Positions 35,580-46,139 of a stretch of 64,000 nucleotides of DNA are shown piece after piece. Position 1 is the stretch's first letter; every line of letters begins with the position of its first letter. Location of the stretch: the NCBI GenBank assembly GCA_009599575.1, contig VWND01000001.1, positions 2,728,001 through 2,792,000 of the forward strand. Reading direction: 5' to 3'. The translations under genes were made by a program, and so were the position numbers. Below the pieces are notes generated by a model. That model saw only the letters and a list, made by a program, of their open reading frames with translations, had not been told where the DNA came from and did no database searches. The stretch is from Blumeriella jaapii (lineage: Eukaryota > Ascomycota > Leotiomycetes > Helotiales > Drepanopezizaceae).

Positions 35580-37330
35580 CCTTCTCGGTCATAAGTAAAA
35601 TTACGATTTGAATTATGCTTTTAATAGCGGAGTTATCGTCCGGTTGTTTCTAGACTTTTCCAAAAGGATAGGCTTTTTTTTCAGAAATATAATCGCTTTG
35701 GTCGGAGTCGTCGTCGGATTCGCTAGAATCGGAATCGCTATTTAAATTAAAATTTAAGAAATAAACTTGCTGGTTTTTTCTGTAAAAACGCTTTAACCGA
35801 TTGGCGGCGAACGTTTCTTTTAGTTTTGTTTCATCGAATTCCGCGAGCTTGTAATAGCTTTTATTTAATTCGGCCTTGCATATTTCGTAAGATTCGAGCT
35901 ATTTATAATCAAATTTAATATCGGCCGATTTATTAATAGCGCGCTAAACGTCGTAAATTAAAATCAGATTTCTTTTTTTGATTAGCGTTTTTTTAAAAAC
36001 CTTAGTTTTATTCCAGACTTTTTTAGCTGCTTTTTTATACTTTTTTTTTTTTAAAATTATTTTTTTTATATTTATATCGCGGTAATTCAGCTGTTTAAAT
36101 TTTATTACTAATAAATTTGCTTTCGTTTTTATTTTAATTACGTTATAAAGCCTTTATACAAGCCATTTTGTTTTTAAAAGCAATCGAGCGTTTTTGCCGT
36201 ACTAAATAAAAAATAAGATTATTTTAGTAAAAGCGTGTATGCATATGCGTATAATAAAAAGCATTTTCGAAAATTTCCGCGACCAACGCTTATAACCCTT
36301 TCGAATAGCTTTTAAAAAGCCGTCGAAAATATTCTTATAGCTTCGTTTAACAAATCCGTTGCTTTTCGAATTATAAGCTGAAATTTAAATACGCTGAATG
36401 CCGTATTTTTTTGTAAAAATCTCGATAACGCTTTTGTTTTCGGATTTATTATCGACGTTTAATTTGCTAAACAAATCGTATCGATATACAACGTTTTTTT
36501 AAAAAAAAATCGCTATAATTTCGGAAATAGCGTTTCGGAAAAATCGCTTTTCAGGCCATCTAGATAAATCGTTAATAGCGAATATAAAACATATATAACC
36601 GCGATTTGTAATTAGTACGCGTATAACGTCGAAATTGATTTTTTCCTAGATTTTAAAAAACTACGTCGGATATAATAAGTTTTTTTTTCGGCCAAGCTTT
36701 CGTTTTTAGCAAAAAATACAGTTTTTAACGAAGGCTTTGCAGTTTTCGAAGTATTCTTTCCATCAGAAATCGTTTTTGATTCGGTAATAAATGGCTTCAG
36801 CTTTTTTATAAAACACTTTTTCGTAGGTTTTTTTTATAATTTAAAATTTGTCAGCTTTATTATTTATTACTAAGCGTTTTTAATATATATTGTTTTTTAT
36901 TTTATATAGCTTTCTGTCGGCTAAAATATAATCGAAAGCCTGGTTTTTAAATAATTTAAACTAATAGTTTAGCACGCTAAATAATTTAAATAAAATAATT
37001 AAATAATATGCGATTAAATAAAAATTTTCGGTTTCGTAATTGTTAATTAAAAGTTTATTTTCGTCGTTAATCGGCTTATTCCGATCGTTTTCGGTCAAAT
37101 CCATTCGCGATGCTAGCCGAAATAATAACGCGAATGCTTTTTCGGCCCGAAAATTAATATTTTTTATTCGCGGTGCCAGCCGAAATAACAACGCGAATAA
37201 TTTCGGCTTTATAAAACCTAAAGCGCAAATAGCGAAACAGCCGATTTCGTCAGCGATTTATTCGTCGATATTTTATTCGCTTCGTTTAATAAAATCAAAC
37301 GGATAAAAACGTTTTCGTTTGGAAAGGCCG
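35580..37330 (-). pseudogene. integrase of B2, uninterrupted
   Basis: The N-terminal stretch (36961-37191) repeats ALLFRLA-R as in B1 and reads IAYYLIILFKLFSVLNY. Core and C-terminal parts follow leftward, with KETFAANRLKRFYRKNQQVY near 35800 and an acidic SDSDSSESDDDSD tail near 35710-35750. At the position where B1 is interrupted, this copy is continuous (36560-36620), giving the empty target site. RIP stops are frequent. The plus-strand ORF at 37040-37306 is a shadow. Confidence 0.82.
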
Positions 37331-38230
37331 TCTGCCGCTGTATTAATTGTTTTTAATATGCCTGACTTCGAAGTTTATAAATCGCATTTAAGCTATTCAG
37401 TTAATAACGAGCGCTTTTAATAGATTATTAGCTTTTTTATTTAATTAATCGACAAAAACTTTTGCGTTTGTTTCCAAAATAAAATATACGCCGTACAATT
37501 CGCTTTTTATTTTTTTTATTACTTTAAAAACGCTTCGACATTTTCGTTTAATAATATCGTAGCGTGCTTTCGCGGAGAATTATAAGCCGCTTTCGAATCG
37601 TGAAAAATGCCGTTTTTTGTTTTCGTCGATTTATTATAATACAGCTTTTTAACCGAAAATATTAGCGTCGATAATTAAAATAATTTTTTCTGCGTTTAAA
37701 TTATAATCGATCCGAATAAATAATAAGGCCGATAAAAAATCGTTTTTAAAAATTTCTATAACTTTGCTTTGCTTTTCTTTCTAAACGAAATCGACTTTTT
37801 TTTTTATCGTGGCGTAAATAAGTACGGCTTTCTGAAAAAAGTTTTTAATCTAATTGCGGTAGTAAATCACAACGCCAATAAAAGCTTTAGCTTCGGTAAT
37901 ATTCTTACATTTTTCTTATTCGCAAATCTTTTTAATTTTTTTTCGTTGAGAATAGCGGCCAGCGCTGTTAGTTATATAGCCAACGATATTTATTTCGGGC
38001 ATGCAGAATTTTAATCGAAAGCTAATAATAGCTTTGGCTTTTTCGAAGCAAACTATAATTTTATCGATATTTTAAATATATTTTATTATATAGCGTCGAA
38101 TTTTAGAAAGAATCTTTTTATTATTATAATATAATCTGAAGCTTTTTATTCCAACGTCGTCAACGTAAAAAAAAGTAATATCAGAAATGCAAATTATAAG
38201 AATTTTATACACGACTTTTACGAATTAAAC
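37330..38230 (-). pseudogene. RT C-terminal part and RNase H of B2
   Basis: Read leftward from the A3 insertion, the frame continues with FITVNDVGIK-type sequence (the RT F-x-DD region, near 38155) and the thumb. RNase H follows with IIDANIFG-like and KREYRNA-like segments. An apparent plus-strand ORF at 37769-38014 is antisense. The matching B1 region is 29830-30740. Confidence 0.8.
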
Positions 38231-38498
38231 TGTGACGATTCACTCTGTTGCCACCTCTCGTGTCATCCCAGCAACTACGTATAGCTGCAAGCTCCCTGGT
38301 CTTCTAGTGGGTCTTTCCATCAACTGTGGAGACTATTATGTATATAAGGCTCTTTTTTCTTAGCAATCTCTGCCTTTTGCAATTGTTGATTTTAAATGAA
38401 TATTTTTGTTATAGAACCAAAGGGTCGTTTTTTATATTATATAAGCACGGCGACCAGTTGACTAATCTCTCAGCTTTTCGATTAATTAAATCGTTATA
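38231..38498 (+). repeat. 5' LTR of A3
   Basis: 268 bp. TGTGACGA at the start; the inner end TCGTCACA is mutated to TCGTTATA. The TATA box TATATAAGG is at 38341-38349. The first 120 bases are almost unmutated (GTTGCCACCTCTCGTGTCAT); the inner half is AT-shifted. Confidence 0.95.
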
Positions 38499-38940
38499 TT
38501 ATTAACAATTCTTTTTTTACGCTGTCGACGGCGTAAATTATCTTTTTTTTCGAATTTCTTACGGATTATACCAAAGTGATCGACCGGTCGTAAAAAGGCT
38601 TATTTCCGCATTTCGCGAAGAATAGCTTTTGTTCAACGATCCTCCCTTTAGCAGAGCTTTTCAGCTTCTGTTATTATATTTCAATCTTTTTTTTAATCAG
38701 CGAAAAAGCAGCCTTTCCCAAAAGTTTTTTTTTCTGAAAAACAGTTTTTTTCCCGAGGAAAAAAAAACAAAGGAAAAGGCAGAGCGCTAACTATTTCGCT
38801 TGCTATTTTTTTTTTACAGCCTAGCGCTGAAAGCATTTAGTTGAGACTTTTGCAAAATCAATTAAAAAAAGCGCAAAAGCGTAAACGACAATTTCTAGAA
38901 ATTATACGACTACGATAAACCTTTTAATTAAAGCGTTTAA
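38499..38940 (+). other. leader of A3
   Basis: Non-coding stretch between the 5' LTR and gag, also found in A1 (about 7489-7060, inverted). No primer-binding site complementary to a tRNA end that I can name directly follows the LTR. Confidence 0.6.
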
Positions 38941-40130
38941 TAGAATTTATCGAACGTGCTTTTGCTAATCGCGAATCTGCTGCTTTTTTTCCTTTTCGCA
39001 ACGTTTTATTTTAATCAACAAACGCTGCAAATCAATTTCCACGCTTTTCGCGAATTCTTTTTGAATTTCTTTTTAACGGTCAAAACCTTAACGCGCTTTT
39101 TAAACGCTATAGTTTCCATTTATCTGCTGACTTTCGATTAGCTCGTATAAAACGCGTTCCGAATTTTAAATTTAAATTAAATAATAATGAAAATTACAAA
39201 GCACGCTATTAAAAAACTAAAGTTTTCGACAATTTCGAATTCTATTACGATTATTTCGCTGGCGATCGATTTCGCAAAAATTACATATTCGATCAGACCG
39301 AAAACGTAGCAAAAAAGTTTCTGACCTCGCGTATTTTAAACCGTTCCGATTTTATATTTTTCGAAAAATTAATAAAAAAGGTCGCCGATTTCTTGGCCGA
39401 TTTTTCCGACGTTTAAAAAGCCGAAAACGAGTTTAAAATGCTTGCAATAAGTACGCACGACGATTTTTAGCGATTTTATTTGCGATTTTTCATTTTCGCA
39501 GCGAACGCTTAAATACAAATTAACAAACAGCTTCGAAACGTTTTACGCGATAAAATACTAAAGCGTTTACGAAAAAAGCTACATTTGGAATAAGCGCGTA
39601 CAACGACTTTTAAAAATTGGTTTATCGCCGTTCGATAAAAAAAACAAAATCAATTAGCTAAACGAATTTTATACGCGAATCGCTTTTTAATCAAATCTAT
39701 TATTTATCAAAATAATAAGTTTTTAATCAAAGCATATTACGAGTCAAATCGTACGTACGAAAGTCGTTTAAATGCTCCACAAGCTTTTTCTCAACCCTTG
39801 TTTTTTCTTCTTTTTTACGCCAGAACGCCTCTTTTAGCGTTTTTCCTTTTCGATCGGACCAACGATAACGCTCGTTTTTTATTTTATATCAAAAAGTTCG
39901 AAGCCAATTTGCACGACTTTTTACGGGCCGATCCTCGGTTTCATCTAAAAGCCTTTCTAGGCTAATAAATATAAACGAAATCGAGCCGGCCGAAAATTCG
40001 CCTTTTAATAATAATAATAAAAACGAAAACTTTTTTCCAAACGATTTTTAAAACGCATACGAAGAAATTAAAAGCTTTTCCGTTAATCGGAGAAACGCTC
40101 AGGCTTAAGCAAAGCTTTTTTTTTAAGCGT
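38940..40130 (+). pseudogene. gag remnant of A3
   Basis: The frame starts near 38940 (LSNVLLL-type sequence is a shifted reading) and can be followed through FDQTENVAKKFLTSRILNRS, DFLADFSDV, FIFAANA and LKRLRKKLHLE. It ends through DRTNDNARFLFYIKKFEANL (39857-39916). Stops are TAA/TAG at Gln and Trp sites. The ORF at 38956-39141 is open but in the wrong frame by comparison with A1. The protein has capsid-like helical composition; I see no zinc finger. Confidence 0.7.
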
Positions 40131-40323
40131 GTTGCGCGATATGCGTTACTTTGACGTTCGAAAGCTTTTTAATAGCGATTTATTAATAATCTCCGTTATA
40201 TTTATTAAAAATAGCTTTTTATACAAAATGAAAGCGCTCGCCGATTTTGAAGCGAACGGTTATACGTTGATCGATTCGGCGCTGATTAAATCTTTTTTTT
40301 TTTTTTTTAAATCTTTGATTTAA
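40129..40323 (+). pseudogene. retropepsin remnant of A3
   Basis: It reads RDMRYFDVRKLFNSDLLIIS and ALADFEANGYTLIDSALIKS. The active-site tetrad is DFEA at 40243-40254 (family DSGA): Ser (TCC) to Phe and Gly to Glu are RIP changes on both strands. A run of T at 40296-40310 follows. It is inactive by sequence. Confidence 0.78.
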
Positions 40324-40399
40324 TTTTTCCCGGCTTTTTTTCTTGTAAAAAAATATAATAAAGCTCGTAGTTATTTAATTATATATTTTACGCTTTTTA

Positions 40400-41040
40400 A
40401 TTTTATTATTAATAATCGAATACAATCGTTTATTTTTTTTTTAATTACTAATTTCGGAAATTATAATATAATTTTAGAAAGAATTTGGCTGGCCGAATAT
40501 TAAGTTTTATTAAACTGTAATAAACGCAAGCTTTATTAACCGAAGTCTTATTCCCCTATAGCCTTTTACGCTCGTTGTATTAAAATCTTTTATTTGCATT
40601 TCCGAAAAATTTAATCTCGCTATCAAAACGACGCTGTAAAACGTAATAAAAACTTTGACTAATTATAGCAAATTTACAACGCTATGCGAAGCGCGAAAAG
40701 ATCGAATTTTATTCGCGGTGCCAATTTCGATAGCGACGCCAATAGAATAATACAAAAAATTATACCATTTTTCTAGATTGCCGATTTTTTTTCCATTATT
40801 TCTTTTCTTTTTCTTTTTCTTTCGTCAGAACAGCTTTTTTGTTTTACGAAAAACAATTATATTAAAAACCGAAGGAAAACTTTCGCCGCGATAGCCTTTC
40901 AGCTTAATATAATCGATAGTAAATAAGCCATTTTTTAAATCTTTCAAACGACCAGTTCGAAAACGAGTCTTTTAACCTATTGCTTACTTAATTTCCATTT
41001 GTTAAATTATTGCATACGCTTTTAAGCTGATTTTCAGAAA
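40400..41040 (+). pseudogene. protease-RT connector of A3
   Basis: Contains the counterpart of the A1 stretch FIRGVNFDSDASKIIQEITP and shows where E (after 40490) and C1 (after 40632) inserted in A2. The encoded segment is Ser/Phe-rich. Confidence 0.65.
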
Positions 41041-41041
41041 A

Positions 41042-43960
41042 AAAGCAGTTGAAATATTTTCAATCTTTTTATACGAAATCGACAAAATATTAAACGACCT
41101 TACGTATAACACTTTTTTTAAAACCTAATCTTACAGTTTTTTCGAACGTTTCAAAACCAACGAAATATCGGTTTCGATTCTTTTAATCAGCTTAGCAGAG
41201 CTAACTTCGAATAAACCTTTTTTCGAATCTTTTCCTTCGGAATACAAAAACTTCGAACACGTGTTTTCTAAAGCCGCCAGTAATAAGCTAGCCTTTCACC
41301 GGCCCTACGATTATAAAATCGAGCTTATTATAAATAAAAAAAAGCTAAAATACACTTTTTTATATAAAATATCGATTCCAAAGCTCGAAATTGTTAAAAC
41401 TTATTTGTAAAATAATTTTAACAAAAGCTTTATCGAACTTTTTACCGCTTTCTTCGCTGCTTTAATGCTTTTCGCCAAAAAACCCGACGATTTATTACGT
41501 TTTTGTATCGATTATCGAGCTTTTAATAATATTATTCGTAAAAATCGCTATTTCTTTTTTATCGATAAGACTTTTGCTCGTTTTTCGGAAGTACAAATTT
41601 TTACGAAGCTCGATATTCGTTAAGCTTTTTATAGAATTCGAATAGACTTCGTTAATAAAAAACTAACGACGTTTCGTACGCGTTACGGCGCTTATAAATG
41701 CAAGGTGCTACTTTTTGGCTTTATTAATAGATCCGCAATTTACCAACGTTATATAAACGACGTTTTTTTCGATTATTTAAACGATTTTTGCATTGTATAT
41801 TTAAATAATATTTTTATTTATTCGTCCGACTTTTTGAAATACGTTATATACGTTCGCAAAATGTTTTAAAAACTCGTTGACGCTGAATTACAAGCCGATA
41901 TTCGAAAGTTTAAATTCAACGTTATTCGGATCCGTTACTTAAGCTTTATTATTTTTATTAAAAGCTTAGAAGTAAATTCAAAGAAAATCTCCGTAATCGC
42001 TTATTAAAAGCCTTTTACTATTGTAAAAGGTGTACAAAACTTTTTTGGTTTTTGTAACTTTTACCGACGTTTTATTCGAAATTACGGTATAATTGTAAAG
42101 CTTTTGATTTATTTGACCAAAGCTAACGTTCTTTTTAATTTTACTTCTAAATATCAAAAGAGTTTCGACCTTTTTATACTAGCTTTTATTATTATATTAG
42201 TTTTATAATATTATAAGCAAGATTTTTCTTATATATTAAAAACTAACGCTTTCGACGACGTAATAGCTTTTGTGCTTTTGCAATTTTATAGCGACGATTG
42301 GCTTTCAATCGCTTATTTTAGCAAAACTATAACTTTCGCAAAGTTAAACTACGTTGTATACGATAAAAAAATGCTCGCAATCGTAAAATTTCTAGGCAAT
42401 TTTCGTGCTGAATTAATTAGCTTAGTTTATTAAATTAAAATAATTATTAATTATAAAATCTTAGAATATTTTATAATTTTCAAATTTTTAAACGCTCGAT
42501 AAGCATTCTGGGCCGAGCTTTTCGCCGATTACAACTTTTTTATTACGTATAAACCAAATAAACACAATTTTTTGACTGACGCATTAACACGTCGTACGAG
42601 CGAATTCGATCGCCAAAACTTTTTTAAACGCATTTAGCGCTTACAAACTTTTTTTCGAGCCGATCAGATCGATCACCGTTTTTTAATTAAAAAACTTCGA
42701 TTTTTTACGGCTTTCGAAACAGCTGTTTTTATTATTGAAATAGCTGATTTTTCTTTCGCATTTCGTATCGTTAATCAAATTTTTTACGTTAATCGCATAG
42801 CTAGCAGCCTGATAGCCTTTCGAAAAAAAGCTGTACGAAACGCTACGAAAAGAAACGACGATAATAATATTTCGTATATATTTAAACGCGATCTGCTGTT
42901 ATATTACGATCGTTTAATAATATCAGACGTCGATTACTTTCGTTTGGCTTTTATACGAAAAATGCACGACCAAATCTTTACCGTTTATTTCAGCGCTCGC
43001 AAAATTACGCAATTGTTTTCGGATTAATATTATTGGCGAGGTATAACAGCTTTCGTAAAACAATACTGTCGCAACTGCTACGTTTATCGAAAAAATTCTG
43101 TTTTAAAAAATAAGCGCCCCGGCTTTTTTCAGCTTTTTCCTGTTTCTGACTATTTTTAAAAGCACGTTATAATAAATTTTTGCAATTTTAATAAAAACAA
43201 ATACGATTACGATAACGTGTTCGTAATAATAAATCGCTTTTTCAAATAGGCTATTTCGATTTTTTGCTATAAAAATATCGACGCTCGAAGCTTCGCCAAA
43301 CTGTATATATTTTATATATATAAGTATTTTGGCCTTTTAAAAAGTATTATCAGCGATCGTAGCTTTTAATATTAATTTATCTTTTGATTTAAATTAAATA
43401 AAATACTCGGTACGCAACTAAAGCTTTCGACAGCCGCTTATTTTAAAACCGACGGTCAGACCGAAATTTACAACCAATACCTGCAAAAACGCTTTCGACC
43501 TTTCGTAAATTTTTATTAAAACGATTGAAACGAATTTCTTTTAATAATAAATTTCGCCCAAATGATTTTTTCTTACGAAAGTCTAAATGGCTTTTCACTT
43601 TTTAAAATTGTATACGATTATACTTTTTATATCAATTGAAACTGAAAGCTCGATATTTCCCTTTTTTTTAACTTTTTACACAAATTAAACGCAAACGAAG
43701 CTTATGCGTACGCTCGCCGCTATTACGACGTTTAAAATCTCGCTAAATCGCACTTTTAACAAACCTACGATAAAATAAAAAAAAATGCGAATAAGTTTCG
43801 CCGCGCGATCGATTTTAACGTTAGCGATTACGTTTGGCTCGATATGCGTTTATTTCCGACCTTTCGGCTTTTTCGCAAGCTCGATAATTTTACAAACGGC
43901 CTTTTTAAAATTATAGCCAAAATTTTCGATAACGCTTTTAAGCTAGACTTTTTTAATATT
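41042..43960 (+). pseudogene. RT, RNase H and integrase of A3
   Basis: RT shows LRFCIDYRAFNNIIRKNRYF (about 41498), IFTKLDIR, TFRTRYGAYKCKVLLFGFIN and YLNNIFIYS at 41798-41824, where both catalytic Asp of the DD box are Asn. RNase H shows FYSDDWLSIAYFSKTITFAK and KKMLAIVKFLGNFRAE. Integrase has DALTRRTSEFDRQNFFKRI, a zinc finger with CRNCYVYRK, core TDGQTEIYNQYLQKRF (about 43450-43500) and a C-terminal domain with YVWLDMRLFPTFRLFRKLDN. Stops are all explainable as RIP of Gln or Trp codons. The domain order is Ty3/Gypsy. Confidence 0.9.
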
Positions 43961-44366
43961 ATAAACGTACATCCAGTTTTTCACGCTAATCGACTGCGTA
44001 AAGCAGCTAACGACGCGCTTCCAGGTCAGATTAATCCAGCTTTTAAATTTATTAATATAATTAATAAGCTTAAATACGAAATCGAAGAATTAATCGCTTA
44101 TCGAATGCAGCGGAAAACTTTTTAATATAAAACTTTTTAAATAAGCTTAAATAAAAATCTCACGTAGTATTCCGCGTTTGATTTTATATACGCTTTTCTA
44201 AAAGTGCGCGACTTTTATTTGGCGCATAAAAAGCTTTCCGGTCCTTTTGCAAAACTTATAAACTGGCTGAAAGCGTATTTCGAAAGTTTGGACTCGTACG
44301 ATCATTTGGATAGCGACGTATTAATAAATAAAAGCTCGAGAGCGCGCTTTTTTCGGACGGGGGGGT
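43844..44366 (+). pseudogene. integrase tail and chromodomain of A3
   Basis: The open part 43844-44125 reads RLFPTFRLFRKLDNFTNGLF, then NVHPVFHANRLRKAANDALP and KLKYEIEELIAYRMQRKTF. After a RIP stop the second half of the chromodomain follows (near 44140-44230: DFIYAFLKVRDFYLAHKKLS). VHPVFH-NRL-KAANDPLPGQ-type wording and the E-Y-E-(V/I)-E-E-(I/L) start of the chromodomain are known from fungal chromoviruses. The frame ends with TAA adjoining the LTR. Confidence 0.9.
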
Positions 44367-44368
44367 AA

Positions 44369-44664
44369 TGTGACGATTTATTCTGTTGCTATTTTTCGTA
44401 TCACCCCAGCAACTACGTATAGCTGCAAGCTTCCTAGCAACTACGTATAGCTGCAAGCTTTTTGGTCTTTTGATGGGTTTTTTCATCAACTGTGGAAATT
44501 ATTATATATATAAGGCTTTCTCCTTTTAGCAACCTTTGCCTTTTGCAATTGTTGATTCTAAATGAATATTTTTGTTACAGAACCAAAGGCTCGTTTCTTA
44601 TACCATGTGAGCACGGCGACCAGTTGACTGATCTTCCAGCCCTTCGACTGATTAGATCGTCATA
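44369..44664 (+). repeat. 3' LTR of A3 with internal 28 bp duplication
   Basis: 296 bp against 268 bp for the 5' LTR; the extra 28 bases are one tandem copy at 44408-44460. The TATA-like region is near 44503-44514. The outer half (44570-44664) is nearly clean, and the inner half is mutated. It ends TCGTCATA. Confidence 0.95.
44408..44460 (+). repeat. 28 bp tandem duplication in the A3 3' LTR
   Basis: A 25-base motif starting AGCAACTACGTATAGC occurs at 44408-44432 and again at 44436-44460, offset 28. All other A LTRs here have one copy. It must have arisen after or during insertion of A3, since the two LTRs are identical at integration. Confidence 0.95.
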
Positions 44665-45790
44665 TAAACGACCGAATTAATAGCTTCTATAAATACTTTG
44701 GTTATACGCAGCAAACCGATTGGAATTTGAATTGCTATTATATTTCGAAATCGTAGATCAAGCATTAAATAATCGTAGCCGGAAAACAAGTCGAAAAAAA
44801 AAACGATCGTCAGTTTTGCGAATTCGTTTAAAAATTAATCGACGTTAAATAGCACGTTGGCGTTTCGTATCGTTATTCTGTTTATTTCGACGATTACGAT
44901 AATAAGTTTGTAAATGCCTTTTTTTTTTTCGCAACGATAAACCATTTGTTTTTATATAGGCCGTGGCAAAATTCGAAAATCCTTTGCTTAATTCGTTTTT
45001 TTAGCATTTCGACTATTTTATCTTGGAAAGTTCTAAAAATTAAAAAAATCTTTTTTTGCCAGGCTTCGTAAAATACGGTTTTGATATCGATATAAAACGT
45101 AACGTTAAAGCTGAATTAATCTATTTCGATGAAATCGAAAACTATAGCTTTTTTTCGGTTGCGTAAAACTTCGTACAAAACCTTTTTCTTTTTTGACAAA
45201 AATTAAATTCCGATTGCTAAATTATTAAATCGTTTTTTTGTAAATCGGCTGTCAGATAATAAGCTGAAAAATCGGCCGGTAATAAATTCTTCGAATTCGC
45301 TAATAACTGGTTGAAAAGGTTTTATTGCTTCGTTTTTCTCGAACCAATCGTTTATTTTTCCGAAGATATTTCTACCGGATTCGCCAAAGTTTACGAATCG
45401 TATTTTATTAGCTTTGCGCTTGTAAAAAGTGCTGATATTAATATAAAAAAGTAAAATGTATAAGTCGGGTTTGTTTAATACGAAAACGAAATCTTCGGAA
45501 CTTTTATTTTCGAATTAATAGCCAAAAATATTAATATTAGCCAATTTTATTCGCGATGCTATTTCGATTAGCGACGTAAATGCTTTTAGCTAAGTATTTT
45601 CCAGGTTTTATTATAGCTTAGCGTTTGTTTTGAAACCAAAGCCGGCTATTCGTTTTTCGATAAAACGTCGATTAAAAAAACTTTATCGCCGGCGACGGTA
45701 ATTTGATTTTAAAAAAATCGGTTTCAGTTTTAAAAAAAAACTTTTATCTGGCCGTTTTCGGTGTATTTAAAACTGACGAAACTTTTCAAG
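44665..45790 (-). pseudogene. RT N-terminal part and connector of B2
   Basis: The part of RT upstream of the A3 insertion, read leftward. It contains the connector with VLRNRKKAIVFDFIEI-like sequence (near 45120-45180), then MLKKRIKQRIFEFCHGLYK (near 44950-45010) and the ITIRNANVLFNVD region (near 44840-44890). RIP stops are few in this part, but frame breaks occur in A/T runs. It is colinear with B1 28870-29830. Confidence 0.8.
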
Positions 45791-45792
45791 AT

Positions 45793-46134
45793 TCAAAGCA
45801 TTTCAAAAATAATAAAATAAAAGCATTTTTTTATTACTAAAAAGTTTTTATAAATAATAATATTTTCAACGTCGATTTTTATATTTCGTATAATTTTATT
45901 AAATTTAATAGTATTTTTATTAACGGTAATATAAATCATTCGTTTATCGATAATAATCGGAATATTATTAATTTCGGCTGTTTCCTGATCTATGCAATTG
46001 ACTTCGGCTTTATTATCGAATAAAACGAAAACGGTCGTATTTTTCTTAAGTATAGTTTTTATTTTTAATGCTTTTATAGCTGTATAAAAGCAGTTTCGTC
46101 GTTTTGACTTTTGAGTTTTTATAACGAAGGCCAA
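45793..46134 (-). pseudogene. retropepsin of B2, active site destroyed
   Basis: A 113-codon open stretch reads IKALKIKTILKKNTTVFVLF, then DNKAEVNCIDQETAEINNIP. The DSGA tetrad of B1 is DNKA here (46006-46017): Ser AGC to AAT and Gly GGA to AAA, each by two RIP-type changes. The body IIIDKRMIYITVNKNTIKFN and VENIIIYKNFLVIKKCFYFI is otherwise well kept. It is open only because no Gln or Trp codon in this stretch was hit. Confidence 0.85.
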
Positions 46135-46139
46135 AAAGC

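Larger units (their letters stand above)
38231..44664 (+). mobile_element. Gypsy chromovirus A3, complete (6.4 kb), inserted in RT of B2
   Basis: This is the only uninterrupted copy of family A. The LTRs are 38231-38498 and 44369-44664, and the target duplication TAAAC is at 38226-38230 and 44665-44669. The order is leader, gag, protease, connector, RT, RNase H, integrase and chromodomain, all plus strand. The polypurine tract CGGACGGGGGGG lies just before the 3' LTR, and the stop codon TAA (44366-44368) sits between them. It is the innermost level of the nest, so its insertion is the latest in that chain. It is still heavily RIP-mutated. Confidence 0.96.
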
